Assembly: GCA_964360445.1 (NCBI GenBank)
Contig: CAYHWE010000038.1
Coordinates: 1-8,148 of the forward strand
Reading direction: 5' to 3'
DNA: 8,148 nt
DNA from: CAYHWE01 sp964360445
GTDB taxonomy: Bacteria; Patescibacteriota; Patescibacteriia; Patescibacteriales; JAKAJF01
Shown piece by piece: positions 1 to 6,350 of the stretch. Under the pieces are notes generated by a model, which was not told the DNA's origin, searched no databases, and saw only the letters and a program-made list of their open reading frames with translations. Every line of letters starts with the position of its first letter. Position 1 is the stretch's first letter. The position numbers and the translations under genes are program-made.

Positions 1-824
1 CCCATGCTGGCGCCGGTGGTAACATTGTAATCCGTGCCGGCGGCAAAAGTTCCGCTCGCCGGCGTCGCGGTGTTGGCGATCAGATTGTTTTTGGCAATAA
101 AAGTGCCTTGATTGTTCAGAATGCCGGTGCCGCAATTATAGATAGTGTTGTTATAGGCATAGGCTGTTGTCTGGTACCATGTCTGGATGGCTGATCCGGA
201 ACAGTCATAAATTATATTATTATAAGCCTTGAAGCCATAACCATAGCCGACTCCGCCCTTGCCTCCTTTTATGATAGTGTTTGCTATCTGAAAATCAGAA
301 GTTCCGACTTGCTCGGCCTGGATGGCCGATCCGTTGGAATGGGTATTATTTATCTGTAATCCTTCGATGCGGACATAATTAACCTGATTCCTGATTGCGC
401 TCGGATCCGAATATACAGCCAGCCTATACTTGGCATCATCCCATTTTCCCGCGTGTCTTGCGGCGGAAGCGGTATGGATTTTTATATATCGGGTCGCGTC
501 AGTCGTCCAGCCGCTTATCGTAAAAGACGTCGCATCCGGGTTTGTCCAGGAGCCGTCTATCTGTGCGACGGCTATCTTATCCGCGCATACCAAATCGCCT
601 TGGGCGCAGGCGCCAAAATCTATGCCGCCGAAAGCGGCTTCCCAGGCTGATAAAGATGTGTAGCAGTTTGAATAGCCTGTGCAGTTTTCTCTTATTAGAG
701 AGACAGATTCAGCTGCGGCTTGGGCGGAGAAGATGTTGATGTTCAGACCAAGAATTTTGGAAAGCGCCAATAAAGAAAATGCGCTAGCCGTCATAATTAA
801 GAATAACAGAATTGTTTTTTTCAT
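1..824 (-). CDS. Secreted right-handed parallel beta-helix protein, N-terminal 274 residues (cut by window edge)
   Basis: The reverse strand is open from an ATG at 824-822 to the window edge, 274 codons without a stop, so the C-terminus is missing. Residues 1-36 form a signal peptide: two lysines after Met, a hydrophobic stretch, then SAQA before AAES, a plausible signal peptidase I site. Residues 45-140 form a leading module with the segments YTSLSAWEAA, ISGWTTDATRYIKI and HAGKWDDAKYRL, a module I know from metagenomic beta-helix proteins. From about 148 onward come degenerate beta-helix coils, for example YNNIIYDCSGSAIQ near 201, YNNTIYNCGTGI near 224 and KNNLIANT near 245, with stacked Asn residues typical of an asparagine ladder. 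There are six cysteines (48, 54, 73, 80, 208, 231), an even number in an exported protein, so disulfides are possible. The role is probably a surface or secreted carbohydrate-binding or adhesive protein, but no catalytic residues are evident. No Shine-Dalgarno precedes the start. Confidence 0.88.
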   Translation of the reverse strand, partial: MKKTILLFLIMTASAFSLLALSKILGLNINIFSAQAAAESVSLIRENCTGYSNCYTSLSAWEAAFGGIDFGACAQGDLVCADKIAVAQIDGSWTNPDATSFTISGWTTDATRYIKIHTASAARHAGKWDDAKYRLAVYSDPSAIRNQVNYVRIEGLQINNTHSNGSAIQAEQVGTSDFQIANTIIKGGKGGVGYGYGFKAYNNIIYDCSGSAIQTWYQTTAYAYNNTIYNCGTGILNNQGTFIAKNNLIANTATPASGTFAAGTDYNVTTGASM

Positions 825-856
825 AATTTAGCGTTCAGGTATTAAATCTTTCTATT

Positions 857-865
857 ATTATAACA
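857..865 (-). promoter_or_regulatory. Extended -10 promoter for the beta-helix gene
   Basis: Read on the reverse strand, this is TG-T-TATAAT, a perfect extended -10 element. It lies about 33 bp upstream of the beta-helix ATG at 824. No convincing -35 hexamer lies 17-18 bp further upstream (GGAAAC or TGGAAA), as is usual when the extended -10 carries recognition. The predicted start point near 850 gives a leader of about 26 nt without a Shine-Dalgarno. It is seen as a motif; its activity is inferred. Confidence 0.6.
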
Positions 866-890
866 TAAATCCGCCCCTTGTTTCCATAAG

Positions 891-919
891 TTGCAGACTT
901 CTTCTTTTTATCGTATAAT
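891..919 (+). promoter_or_regulatory. Sigma70-type promoter for ftsH
   Basis: TTGCAG at 891-896 and a consensus TATAAT at 914-919 are separated by 17 bp. The -35 matches the consensus only at TTG, while the -10 is perfect. The predicted start near 926 gives an AT-rich leader of about 27 nt ending in an ATG with no Shine-Dalgarno. This promoter is back-to-back with that of the beta-helix gene; the two -10 boxes are about 50 bp apart. Confidence 0.65.
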
Positions 920-952
920 AAGAGATATTTTTATATTTAAATTCATAAAACA

Positions 953-2788
953 ATGGGTAATTTAGCAAAAAATTTCTTGATATTTTTTCTTGTATTTTTA
1001 GGCATTATTTTTGTTTTCAGCTATTTCGGGCCGAGCGGGCAGAAAGCGGAAAAAATCGGCATTGAAAGATTGGTTGAGCAGGTTAACAAAGAAGAGATTT
1101 CCAGCGTAATCATCGAGGGAGATACATTGAAAATAAAATTGAAAGACGGCAAGGAGGAAGAAGCGCGCAAAGAGACAGGCGAATCGTTCGGCGCGCTGAT
1201 GAAGAATTTCGGCGTGGAAAGCGAGAAGATATCCAAAATGAATGTCCAGGTCAAGAATGAGAGCGGTTTAAATTTCTGGCTTCTGACAATCCTGCCGTTC
1301 CTGCTCCCGTTCCTCCTGATCGGCGCCGTCATATATTTTATGATGAGATCGGTGCAGGGCGCGAATTCCAAGGCGATGATGTTCGGACAGTCGCAGGCAA
1401 AAGAATTCAGGAAAGACGATAAAGAGAGAGTTACATTCAAAGATGTGGCCGGAGCAAAGGAGGCGAAAGAAGAGCTTAAAGAAGTGGTTGAATTCTTAAA
1501 GCATCCGAAAAAGTTTTTAGAATTGGGAGCCCGCATCCCGCGCGGAGTCCTGCTTTTGGGCAGCCCGGGAACAGGTAAGACTTTATTGGCGCGCGCTGTG
1601 GCCGGAGAGGCCGGTGTCCCGTTTTTCCATATGTCCGGTTCGGAATTCGTTGAGATGTTCGTCGGCGTGGGCGCGTCCCGCGTACGCGACCTGTTTAAAA
1701 AGGCCAAGAAGAGTTCTCCTTGCATAATTTTCGTTGATGAAATAGACGCAGTGGGAAGAAGAAGAGGGGCCGGTCTTGGCGGATCGCATGATGAGCGCGA
1801 ACAGACTCTGAATCAGATCCTGGTGGAGATGGACGGCTTTGATCCGAGCTCCAATGTGATCGTTATGGCGGCGACCAACAGGCCGGATGTTTTGGATCCG
1901 GCATTGCTCAGACCGGGACGTTTTGACAGACAGGTTGTCCTAGATCTGCCGGATATCGCCGACCGTGAAGCGATACTGAAAGTGCATGCCCGCGCAAAAC
2001 CCTTAGCTAAGGATGTGAGCCTGCGCCGCGTTGCCGAGCGCACGCCCGGATTCAGCGGAGCTGATCTGGCTAACCTTTTAAATGAAGCCGCAATCCTGGC
2101 CGCGCGCCGCAATAAAAAATTGATCGAAATGAGCGAGCTCTTTGAATCGATAGAAAAGGTAATGATCGGCCCGGAGAGAAAGAGCCGTGTCTTATCGGAT
2201 AAAGAAAAAACGATAACCGCTTACCATGAAGCCGGCCATGCCGTTGTCGCTCATTTCCTGCCGCATACGGATCCGGTGCAGAAGATTTCGATCATCGCTC
2301 GCGGACAGGCCGGCGGCTATACTTTAAAATTGCCCTTGGAAGATAAGCATATGCACGCGAAAGCGGAGTTCATTGATGAGCTGGCCGTGCTGGTCGCCGG
2401 CTATGTGACTGAAAAAGAGATTTTCGGCGATGTGACTACCGGCGCGACTTCTGATTTGCGTCGCGCGACAAAATTGGCAAGAAGGCTGATAACGGATTAT
2501 GGAATGAGCGAGAATCTTGGGCCGAGGACTTTTGGAGAAAAGGAAGAGATGATTTTCCTGGGCAGGGAAATCCACGAACAACGGGATTACAGCGAAAAAA
2601 TCGCGGAAAAGATCGATGAAGAAATCGAAAGTTTTATCGGCAAGGCTGTTGTGGCGGCGAGAAATGTCATAAATAAGGAAAAAGCGAATATGGAAAAAGT
2701 CGTCCAGACCCTGATGGTCAAAGAAACTTTGGAAAAGGAAGAGTTCGAGGAGATCGTGGGGAGGAAGAATTTAGAAGCCGGAAGTTAG
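953..2788 (+). CDS. ftsH: ATP-dependent zinc metalloprotease FtsH
   Basis: Membrane-anchored AAA+ protease that unfolds and degrades misassembled membrane proteins and some soluble regulators as a hexamer. It has 611 residues against 644 in E. coli FtsH, so it is full length. The order is: transmembrane helix 1 at about 7-25, an extracytoplasmic FtsH_ext domain at about 32-105, transmembrane helix 2 at about 108-131, and the AAA domain from about 158. Walker A is GSPGTGKT (203-210), the pore loop is FVGVG (236-240), and Walker B is IIFVDEID (258-265). The second region of homology starts at TNRPD (308) with arginine fingers R320 and R323. The M41 peptidase site is HEAGH (425-429), with D501 in TTGATSD as the likely third zinc ligand. 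All catalytic residues are intact. The start is fixed by the hydrophobic N-terminus directly after it; no Shine-Dalgarno is present. It appears to be transcribed alone, though no clear terminator separates it from the next gene. Confidence 0.98.
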   Translation: MGNLAKNFLIFFLVFLGIIFVFSYFGPSGQKAEKIGIERLVEQVNKEEISSVIIEGDTLKIKLKDGKEEEARKETGESFGALMKNFGVESEKISKMNVQVKNESGLNFWLLTILPFLLPFLLIGAVIYFMMRSVQGANSKAMMFGQSQAKEFRKDDKERVTFKDVAGAKEAKEELKEVVEFLKHPKKFLELGARIPRGVLLLGSPGTGKTLLARAVAGEAGVPFFHMSGSEFVEMFVGVGASRVRDLFKKAKKSSPCIIFVDEIDAVGRRRGAGLGGSHDEREQTLNQILVEMDGFDPSSNVIVMAATNRPDVLDPALLRPGRFDRQVVLDLPDIADREAILKVHARAKPLAKDVSLRRVAERTPGFSGADLANLLNEAAILAARRNKKLIEMSELFESIEKVMIGPERKSRVLSDKEKTITAYHEAGHAVVAHFLPHTDPVQKISIIARGQAGGYTLKLPLEDKHMHAKAEFIDELAVLVAGYVTEKEIFGDVTTGATSDLRRATKLARRLITDYGMSENLGPRTFGEKEEMIFLGREIHEQRDYSEKIAEKIDEEIESFIGKAVVAARNVINKEKANMEKVVQTLMVKETLEKEEFEEIVGRKNLEAGS

Positions 2789-2903
2789 AGGCTTTTTAAT
2801 CGATCAGTAAATCGGCAAACGAATGTTACGGGTTATTTGTGAAAACCGCTGTCAGATTTGTCAGTTCGCCACAGAGTTATTGTTTTCTGTTTTTTATTTT
2901 TTG

Positions 2904-2912
2904 TGCTATAAT
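2904..2912 (+). promoter_or_regulatory. Extended -10 promoter for the membrane protein gene
   Basis: TG-C-TATAAT is a perfect extended -10, preceded by a T-rich stretch (2883-2904) with no clear -35 hexamer. The predicted start near 2919 gives a leader of about 38 nt that carries a small hairpin and a strong Shine-Dalgarno. The rest of the 168-bp spacer after ftsH (2789-2882) shows no gene and no clear terminator. Confidence 0.65.
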
Positions 2913-2930
2913 TGAAGATATATAAACTAA

Positions 2931-2950
2931 GCGGGTAATCCGCAAGGAGG
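2931..2950 (+). promoter_or_regulatory. Leader hairpin abutting a strong Shine-Dalgarno
   Basis: GCGG (2931-2934) can pair with CCGC (2940-2943) across a 5-nt loop GTAAT. AAGGAGG follows directly at 2944-2950, six bases before the ATG at 2957. This is the only near-perfect Shine-Dalgarno in the window and it fixes the start of the following gene. A hairpin ending next to the ribosome site could keep it accessible or stabilise the short leader; that role is inferred. Confidence 0.6.
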
Positions 2951-2956
2951 AACTAT

Positions 2957-3946
2957 ATGTCTCTATACAGAAATCTTTTAGGCCAATCGTTGAAAATAAC
3001 TTGGCGCAATAAGTATCTTTTGTTTTTCGGCCTTTTCGCCGCTCTGCTCGGCAATGGCGGGCAGTATGAACTTTTAGTCAACGGCCTGAACGGAGAAATC
3101 GGGAAAAGCGTTTTTTCCGGATGGCAGAGCTTTAAAGAAACAGGTCTTTTCAGCGCGCAGACATTTTCTAATCTGATCGAAGTGGCGAGGGAAGACACGG
3201 CCGCCCTGATCATGGTTTTATTTGTCAGCTTGATAATCCTGGCCATAGCCGGATTTTTGATCTGGCTGTCAGCCGTATCCCAGGCGGCATTGGTCAATAA
3301 TGCTTCCATCCATATTGCCAATAAAAAAAGCGGTGATTTCAAGATCGGGATGGTTGCCGGCATAAATAAGTTCTGGCCGGTTTTCGGATTGAATATCGTG
3401 ATGCGGATCGCTATCATCTTGTCATTACTTCTGATCGGCACGCCTGTGATTTTTTTAACCTCTAAACTTGGGTCTGTCGCGGCTGGAATCATCTATGCTT
3501 TGGTTTTCGCTGGTTTTATGGCTATTGCTTTGGCCGTCTCTTTCATAATGAAATATGCGATAGGATTTGTTATCATAGAAGAAGATAAATTTTTTGAATC
3601 AATCAGGTCTGGCTGGAGGCTTTTTAAAGAAAATTGGCTGGTAAGCATGGAAATGGCTTTGATATTGTTCCTGGTCGGACTCGGAGTCAGTATTGCCTAT
3701 CTCTTCGCTATCCTGATCTTATTTACGCCATTTTTACTGATCGGCGTCTTGTTGTCGAAAATCACCGTATTCGGATACGTCATTGTCCTGATGATCGCCT
3801 TTTTGTTTTATCTGGCAGCCTTGCTCGTTACCGGAGCCGTATTGTCCACGTTCCAGACAGTTTCCTGGACTGCTTTGTTCTTGCAGCTTTTAAATAAAGG
3901 CGGTACCAGCAAGATCGTTCGGGTTGTTTCTGGATTGGTAAAATAA
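2957..3946 (+). CDS. Polytopic membrane protein of unknown function (six predicted helices)
   Basis: A 329-residue integral membrane protein. Hydrophobic segments lie at about 20-32, 82-106, 140-167, 173-206, 230-262 and 270-299, with basic or polar loops between them. The N-terminus (SLKITWRNKYLLFFGLFAAL) and the segment FFESIRSGWRLFKENWL near 212-228 resemble a broad family of bacterial membrane proteins that includes DUF975/YciC-like and GPDPase membrane-domain proteins. This resemblance is a general impression and not a firm assignment. No catalytic motif is visible. The start is secured by AAGGAGG six bases upstream. The gene has its own promoter and ends at a strong intrinsic terminator, so it is probably transcribed as a single gene, possibly with read-through from ftsH. 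A role in membrane or envelope maintenance is possible but not shown. Confidence 0.9.
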   Translation: MSLYRNLLGQSLKITWRNKYLLFFGLFAALLGNGGQYELLVNGLNGEIGKSVFSGWQSFKETGLFSAQTFSNLIEVAREDTAALIMVLFVSLIILAIAGFLIWLSAVSQAALVNNASIHIANKKSGDFKIGMVAGINKFWPVFGLNIVMRIAIILSLLLIGTPVIFLTSKLGSVAAGIIYALVFAGFMAIALAVSFIMKYAIGFVIIEEDKFFESIRSGWRLFKENWLVSMEMALILFLVGLGVSIAYLFAILILFTPFLLIGVLLSKITVFGYVIVLMIAFLFYLAALLVTGAVLSTFQTVSWTALFLQLLNKGGTSKIVRVVSGLVK

Positions 3947-3964
3947 AAAATATAGATTTTAGCG

Positions 3965-3991
3965 AAAAACAGGGCCTAGCCCTGTTTTTTT
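3965..3991 (+). terminator. Rho-independent terminator after the membrane protein gene
   Basis: A perfect 11-bp stem, 3965-3975 (AAAAACAGGGC) with 3979-3989, closes a 3-nt CTA loop. It is followed by a run of seven T (3985-3991) and further T-rich sequence. It lies 18 bp after the stop of the membrane protein gene and just upstream of the pilB promoter, insulating the two units. The A-run on the left arm means it might also act on the reverse strand, but no reverse-strand gene approaches it. Confidence 0.93.
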
Positions 3992-4012
3992 CTTTCTTTA
4001 TTTCTCCGATTT

Positions 4013-4021
4013 TGGTATAAT
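4013..4021 (+). promoter_or_regulatory. Extended -10 promoter for the pilB operon
   Basis: TG-G-TATAAT lies 41 bp before the pilB ATG and directly after the terminator. No good -35 is seen; TTTCTT sits 17 bp upstream. The predicted start near 4028 gives an AT-rich leader of about 35 nt without a Shine-Dalgarno. This is the third TGN-TATAAT in the window, and each one lies at a sensible distance from a gene start. Confidence 0.65.
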
Positions 4022-4062
4022 GTAGAGAGCTAAAATTGTAAAAATATAGTAAAATAATAGAT

Positions 4063-5754
4063 ATGGATTCAATAGAAGATTTAATAAATTCCTCAAAGGG
4101 AAGCGCGGGCGATGAAAGCACGCAGGCTAAATTCCAGACAAAGCAGAATGAAATCAAGATAAAAGAGCGTGAACGTTTAGCCAAACAGCAGGCGGATGGA
4201 TCGGGATTGCCCTATGTCGATCTTGTCGGTTTTCCGATAAGTCCGGACGCCCTGACTCTTATGGGTGAGGAAGAAGCGAGGGAGTTGTCTGCGGTCTGTT
4301 TTTTTTATGACGGGAAAAATTTACGTTTAGGCGCGTCGGATCCGACTGACGGACGAGTGCTGGAAAAAACAAAAGAGCTAAGCGCGCGATATCATGTCGA
4401 ACCGGCCGTTTATCTTATTTCAGAGCACAGCTTAGAGCATGCCCTCGGATTCTATAAGGCGATTCCGAAGGCGCGTGAATTTGTCCGCGGGATCAAAATC
4501 GGCGAAGAGGAACTGGACAAATACAGCGAGCAATTTTCTACATTCAGGCAATTGCAATCGCAGGTTGACAACGCTCCGATTACGGAAATAGTTTCGGTGA
4601 TTATGGCGGCGGCAATCAAGTCTGGCGCCTCCGATATCCATATCGAAGGAGAAGAGGATAATATAAAAGTGAGATTCAGGGTCGATGGCATCCTGCTTGA
4701 TGTCATCAATCTTGATAAGGATTTATGGAAAAAGATAATTTCCCGCATGAAAATCCTTTCCGGCGTAAAGATTAATGTGACTGATAAGCCGCAGGACGGG
4801 CGCATTTCTATCTATACCAAAAATGACCGCGTTGATATCAGGGCTTCATTCCTGCCAACCAATTACGGCGAAAGCGTAGTGATGAGATTGCTGCGTTCGA
4901 GTTCTGTGGGATTGGGGTTTGACGAGCTCGGCATCAGGGACAGATCGTTCCAACAGCTGAAACGGGAGGTGGAGAGGCCGAACGGCATGATCATAACGAC
5001 CGGACCGACAGGATCCGGGAAGACTACAACGCTTTATGCGGTATTGAAAAAATTGAATGATTCGGAAACTAAAATAATCACCATTGAAGATCCGATCGAA
5101 TATCAATTGAAAGGCGTTAACCAATCCCAGATCAGTGAAAAATATACTTTCGCGCACGGCTTAAGGTCGATTGTCCGTCAGGACCCGGATGTTATCATGG
5201 TTGGCGAAATCCGCGACTTGGAGACTGCGGAAATCGCGATCCAGGCGGCTTTGACCGGACACCTTGTCTTGTCCACCATCCATACCAATGACGCGGCCGG
5301 CAGCGTGCCGAGGTTTTTGTCTATGGGCACGAAACCATTTTTACTTGCTCCGGCTTTGAACGCGGTAATCGGCCAGCGGTTGGTCAGACGCATCTGTTCA
5401 CATTGCAAGACTGAAGATGAATTGGACGCGGAAAACTTAACAAGAGTCAGGGACTTATTGGCAAAGTTGCCGAAAGATGAAAAAAAGGCGATAGATCATG
5501 ATAATTTGAAATTTTATAAAGGAACCGGCTGCGAGCAGTGCCAGGGGCTTGGCTTCAAAGGACGTATCGGCATCTATGAGATCCTGACTATGAACGCGGA
5601 ATTGGAAAAATTGATTCTTTCCGGCAACGCCAGCGAATATGACATGCGCGACAATGCGGTAAAAAATGGCATGGTTACCATGGTGCAAGATGGCTTGTTA
5701 AAAGCTTTGGAGGGGATTACGAGCGTGGAGGAGGTATTCAGGGTAGCGGAGTAA
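4063..5754 (+). CDS. pilB: Type IV pilus assembly ATPase PilB (GspE/PilB family)
   Basis: Cytoplasmic hexameric ATPase that powers pilin polymerisation in type IV pili or related pseudopili. It has 563 residues, the usual length for PilB. Residues 1-45 are a polar, probably flexible leader. Residues 48-135 match the N-terminal GspE/MshEN-type domain. The core starts near 170 with SGASDIHIE (187-195). Walker A is GPTGSGKT (314-321), the Asp box is IITIEDPIEY (338-347), the Walker B region is VIMVGEIRD with E382, and the His box is GHLVLSTIHTND (399-410). Two CxxC pairs (C445/C448 and C490/C493) form the zinc site typical of extension ATPases (PilB/GspE) and absent from the retraction ATPase PilT, which favours PilB. 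It is first in a likely operon: the translin-like gene starts 26 bp after its stop. No other pilus gene is in the window, so GspE cannot be fully excluded, but a type IV pilus is the likelier system. Confidence 0.95.
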   Translation: MDSIEDLINSSKGSAGDESTQAKFQTKQNEIKIKERERLAKQQADGSGLPYVDLVGFPISPDALTLMGEEEARELSAVCFFYDGKNLRLGASDPTDGRVLEKTKELSARYHVEPAVYLISEHSLEHALGFYKAIPKAREFVRGIKIGEEELDKYSEQFSTFRQLQSQVDNAPITEIVSVIMAAAIKSGASDIHIEGEEDNIKVRFRVDGILLDVINLDKDLWKKIISRMKILSGVKINVTDKPQDGRISIYTKNDRVDIRASFLPTNYGESVVMRLLRSSSVGLGFDELGIRDRSFQQLKREVERPNGMIITTGPTGSGKTTTLYAVLKKLNDSETKIITIEDPIEYQLKGVNQSQISEKYTFAHGLRSIVRQDPDVIMVGEIRDLETAEIAIQAALTGHLVLSTIHTNDAAGSVPRFLSMGTKPFLLAPALNAVIGQRLVRRICSHCKTEDELDAENLTRVRDLLAKLPKDEKKAIDHDNLKFYKGTGCEQCQGLGFKGRIGIYEILTMNAELEKLILSGNASEYDMRDNAVKNGMVTMVQDGLLKALEGITSVEEVFRVAE

Positions 5755-5780
5755 TTTAATTTTCAATTAAATAAAAAATA

Positions 5781-6350
5781 ATGTTAAATAAAAAATTCAT
5801 ACAACAGCTAAAAAAAGAATATGGGCAGCATGAGATTGAGCGCAGGAAGATCATCAGCTTGTCTAATTCAGTATTACATGATTCGAAGAGAGTTATTTTT
5901 TCTTTGCATAGGGATGATGTGAAAAAGGCGGAAGAATCTTTGGCGGCAATCGAAAAAATATTGGTTGATTTGGAAAAGAATTTCGGCTTTGCCAGGATTT
6001 CAGAAGAAGGATCTTATAAGGCGGCGACCGAAGAATATGTCGAAGCAAAGTTTTTTTATTTAGTCATGACCGGAAAGAAGATCGATAAGATCCGAGGTGT
6101 AAAGCTGGGCCCTGACAGTTATCTGGGCGGCATCAGCGATCTGACCGGTGAAATGGTGCGCCGGGCGATAAATCAGGCGGCGGCCGGCGATATGGATGAG
6201 GTGGAAAGGATCAGGAAATCTATCGATGAGATCATGGCGGAACTGGTAGAATTCGATATGACCGGTTATCTGCGCACGAAATACGACCAGGCAAAAAATA
6301 ATTTAAGGAAAATGGAACAAGTCTATTATGAAATCAAGACTAGGAAGTAG
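5781..6350 (+). CDS. Translin/TRAX-family protein, probable RNA- or DNA-binding nuclease
   Basis: An all-helical 189-residue protein. From about 20 to the end it follows the translin family. Three segments are close to those I recall from eukaryotic TRAX: EEYVEAKFF (84-92), YLGGISDLTGEMVRRAIN (114-131) and the C-terminal LRTKYDQAKNNLRKMEQVYYEI. TRAX is the catalytic partner of translin in the C3PO endoribonuclease. Its acidic catalytic residues lie in the EYVEA segment and in DLTGE; E85, E88 and D120 (with E124 nearby) appear to be their counterparts here, so nuclease activity is plausible. Translin-fold proteins form octameric shells that bind RNA or single-stranded DNA inside. The family is best known from eukaryotes and archaea. 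No Shine-Dalgarno precedes the ATG. The gene lies 26 bp after pilB and overlaps capA by 23 bp, implying co-transcription. The fold is well supported; substrate and role here are unknown. Confidence 0.85.
   Translation: MLNKKFIQQLKKEYGQHEIERRKIISLSNSVLHDSKRVIFSLHRDDVKKAEESLAAIEKILVDLEKNFGFARISEEGSYKAATEEYVEAKFFYLVMTGKKIDKIRGVKLGPDSYLGGISDLTGEMVRRAINQAAAGDMDEVERIRKSIDEIMAELVEFDMTGYLRTKYDQAKNNLRKMEQVYYEIKTRK

Noticed and set aside
183..335. Direct repeats (TGGATGGC.GATCCG, twice) as a mobile or CRISPR-like repeat
   Set aside because: They encode the recurring GSAIQ turn of successive beta-helix coils and are imperfect; there is no regular spacer pattern.
430..739. Three overlapping short forward frames
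   Set aside because: They are shadows of the reverse-strand beta-helix gene, which has a signal peptide and stays open to the window edge.
1021..1725. 234-codon open frame on the reverse strand
   Set aside because: It lies wholly inside ftsH, whose motifs are unambiguous; the translation is rich in Ser, Asn and Pro with no recognisable domain, as expected for an antisense shadow.
2789..2830. Terminator for ftsH
   Set aside because: A short T-run follows the stop (GGCTTTTTAA), but no stable stem precedes it.
2953..3492. 179-codon open frame on the reverse strand
   Set aside because: It is antisense to the membrane protein gene, which has a promoter, a Shine-Dalgarno and coherent membrane helices; the reverse frame has no start signals or domain.
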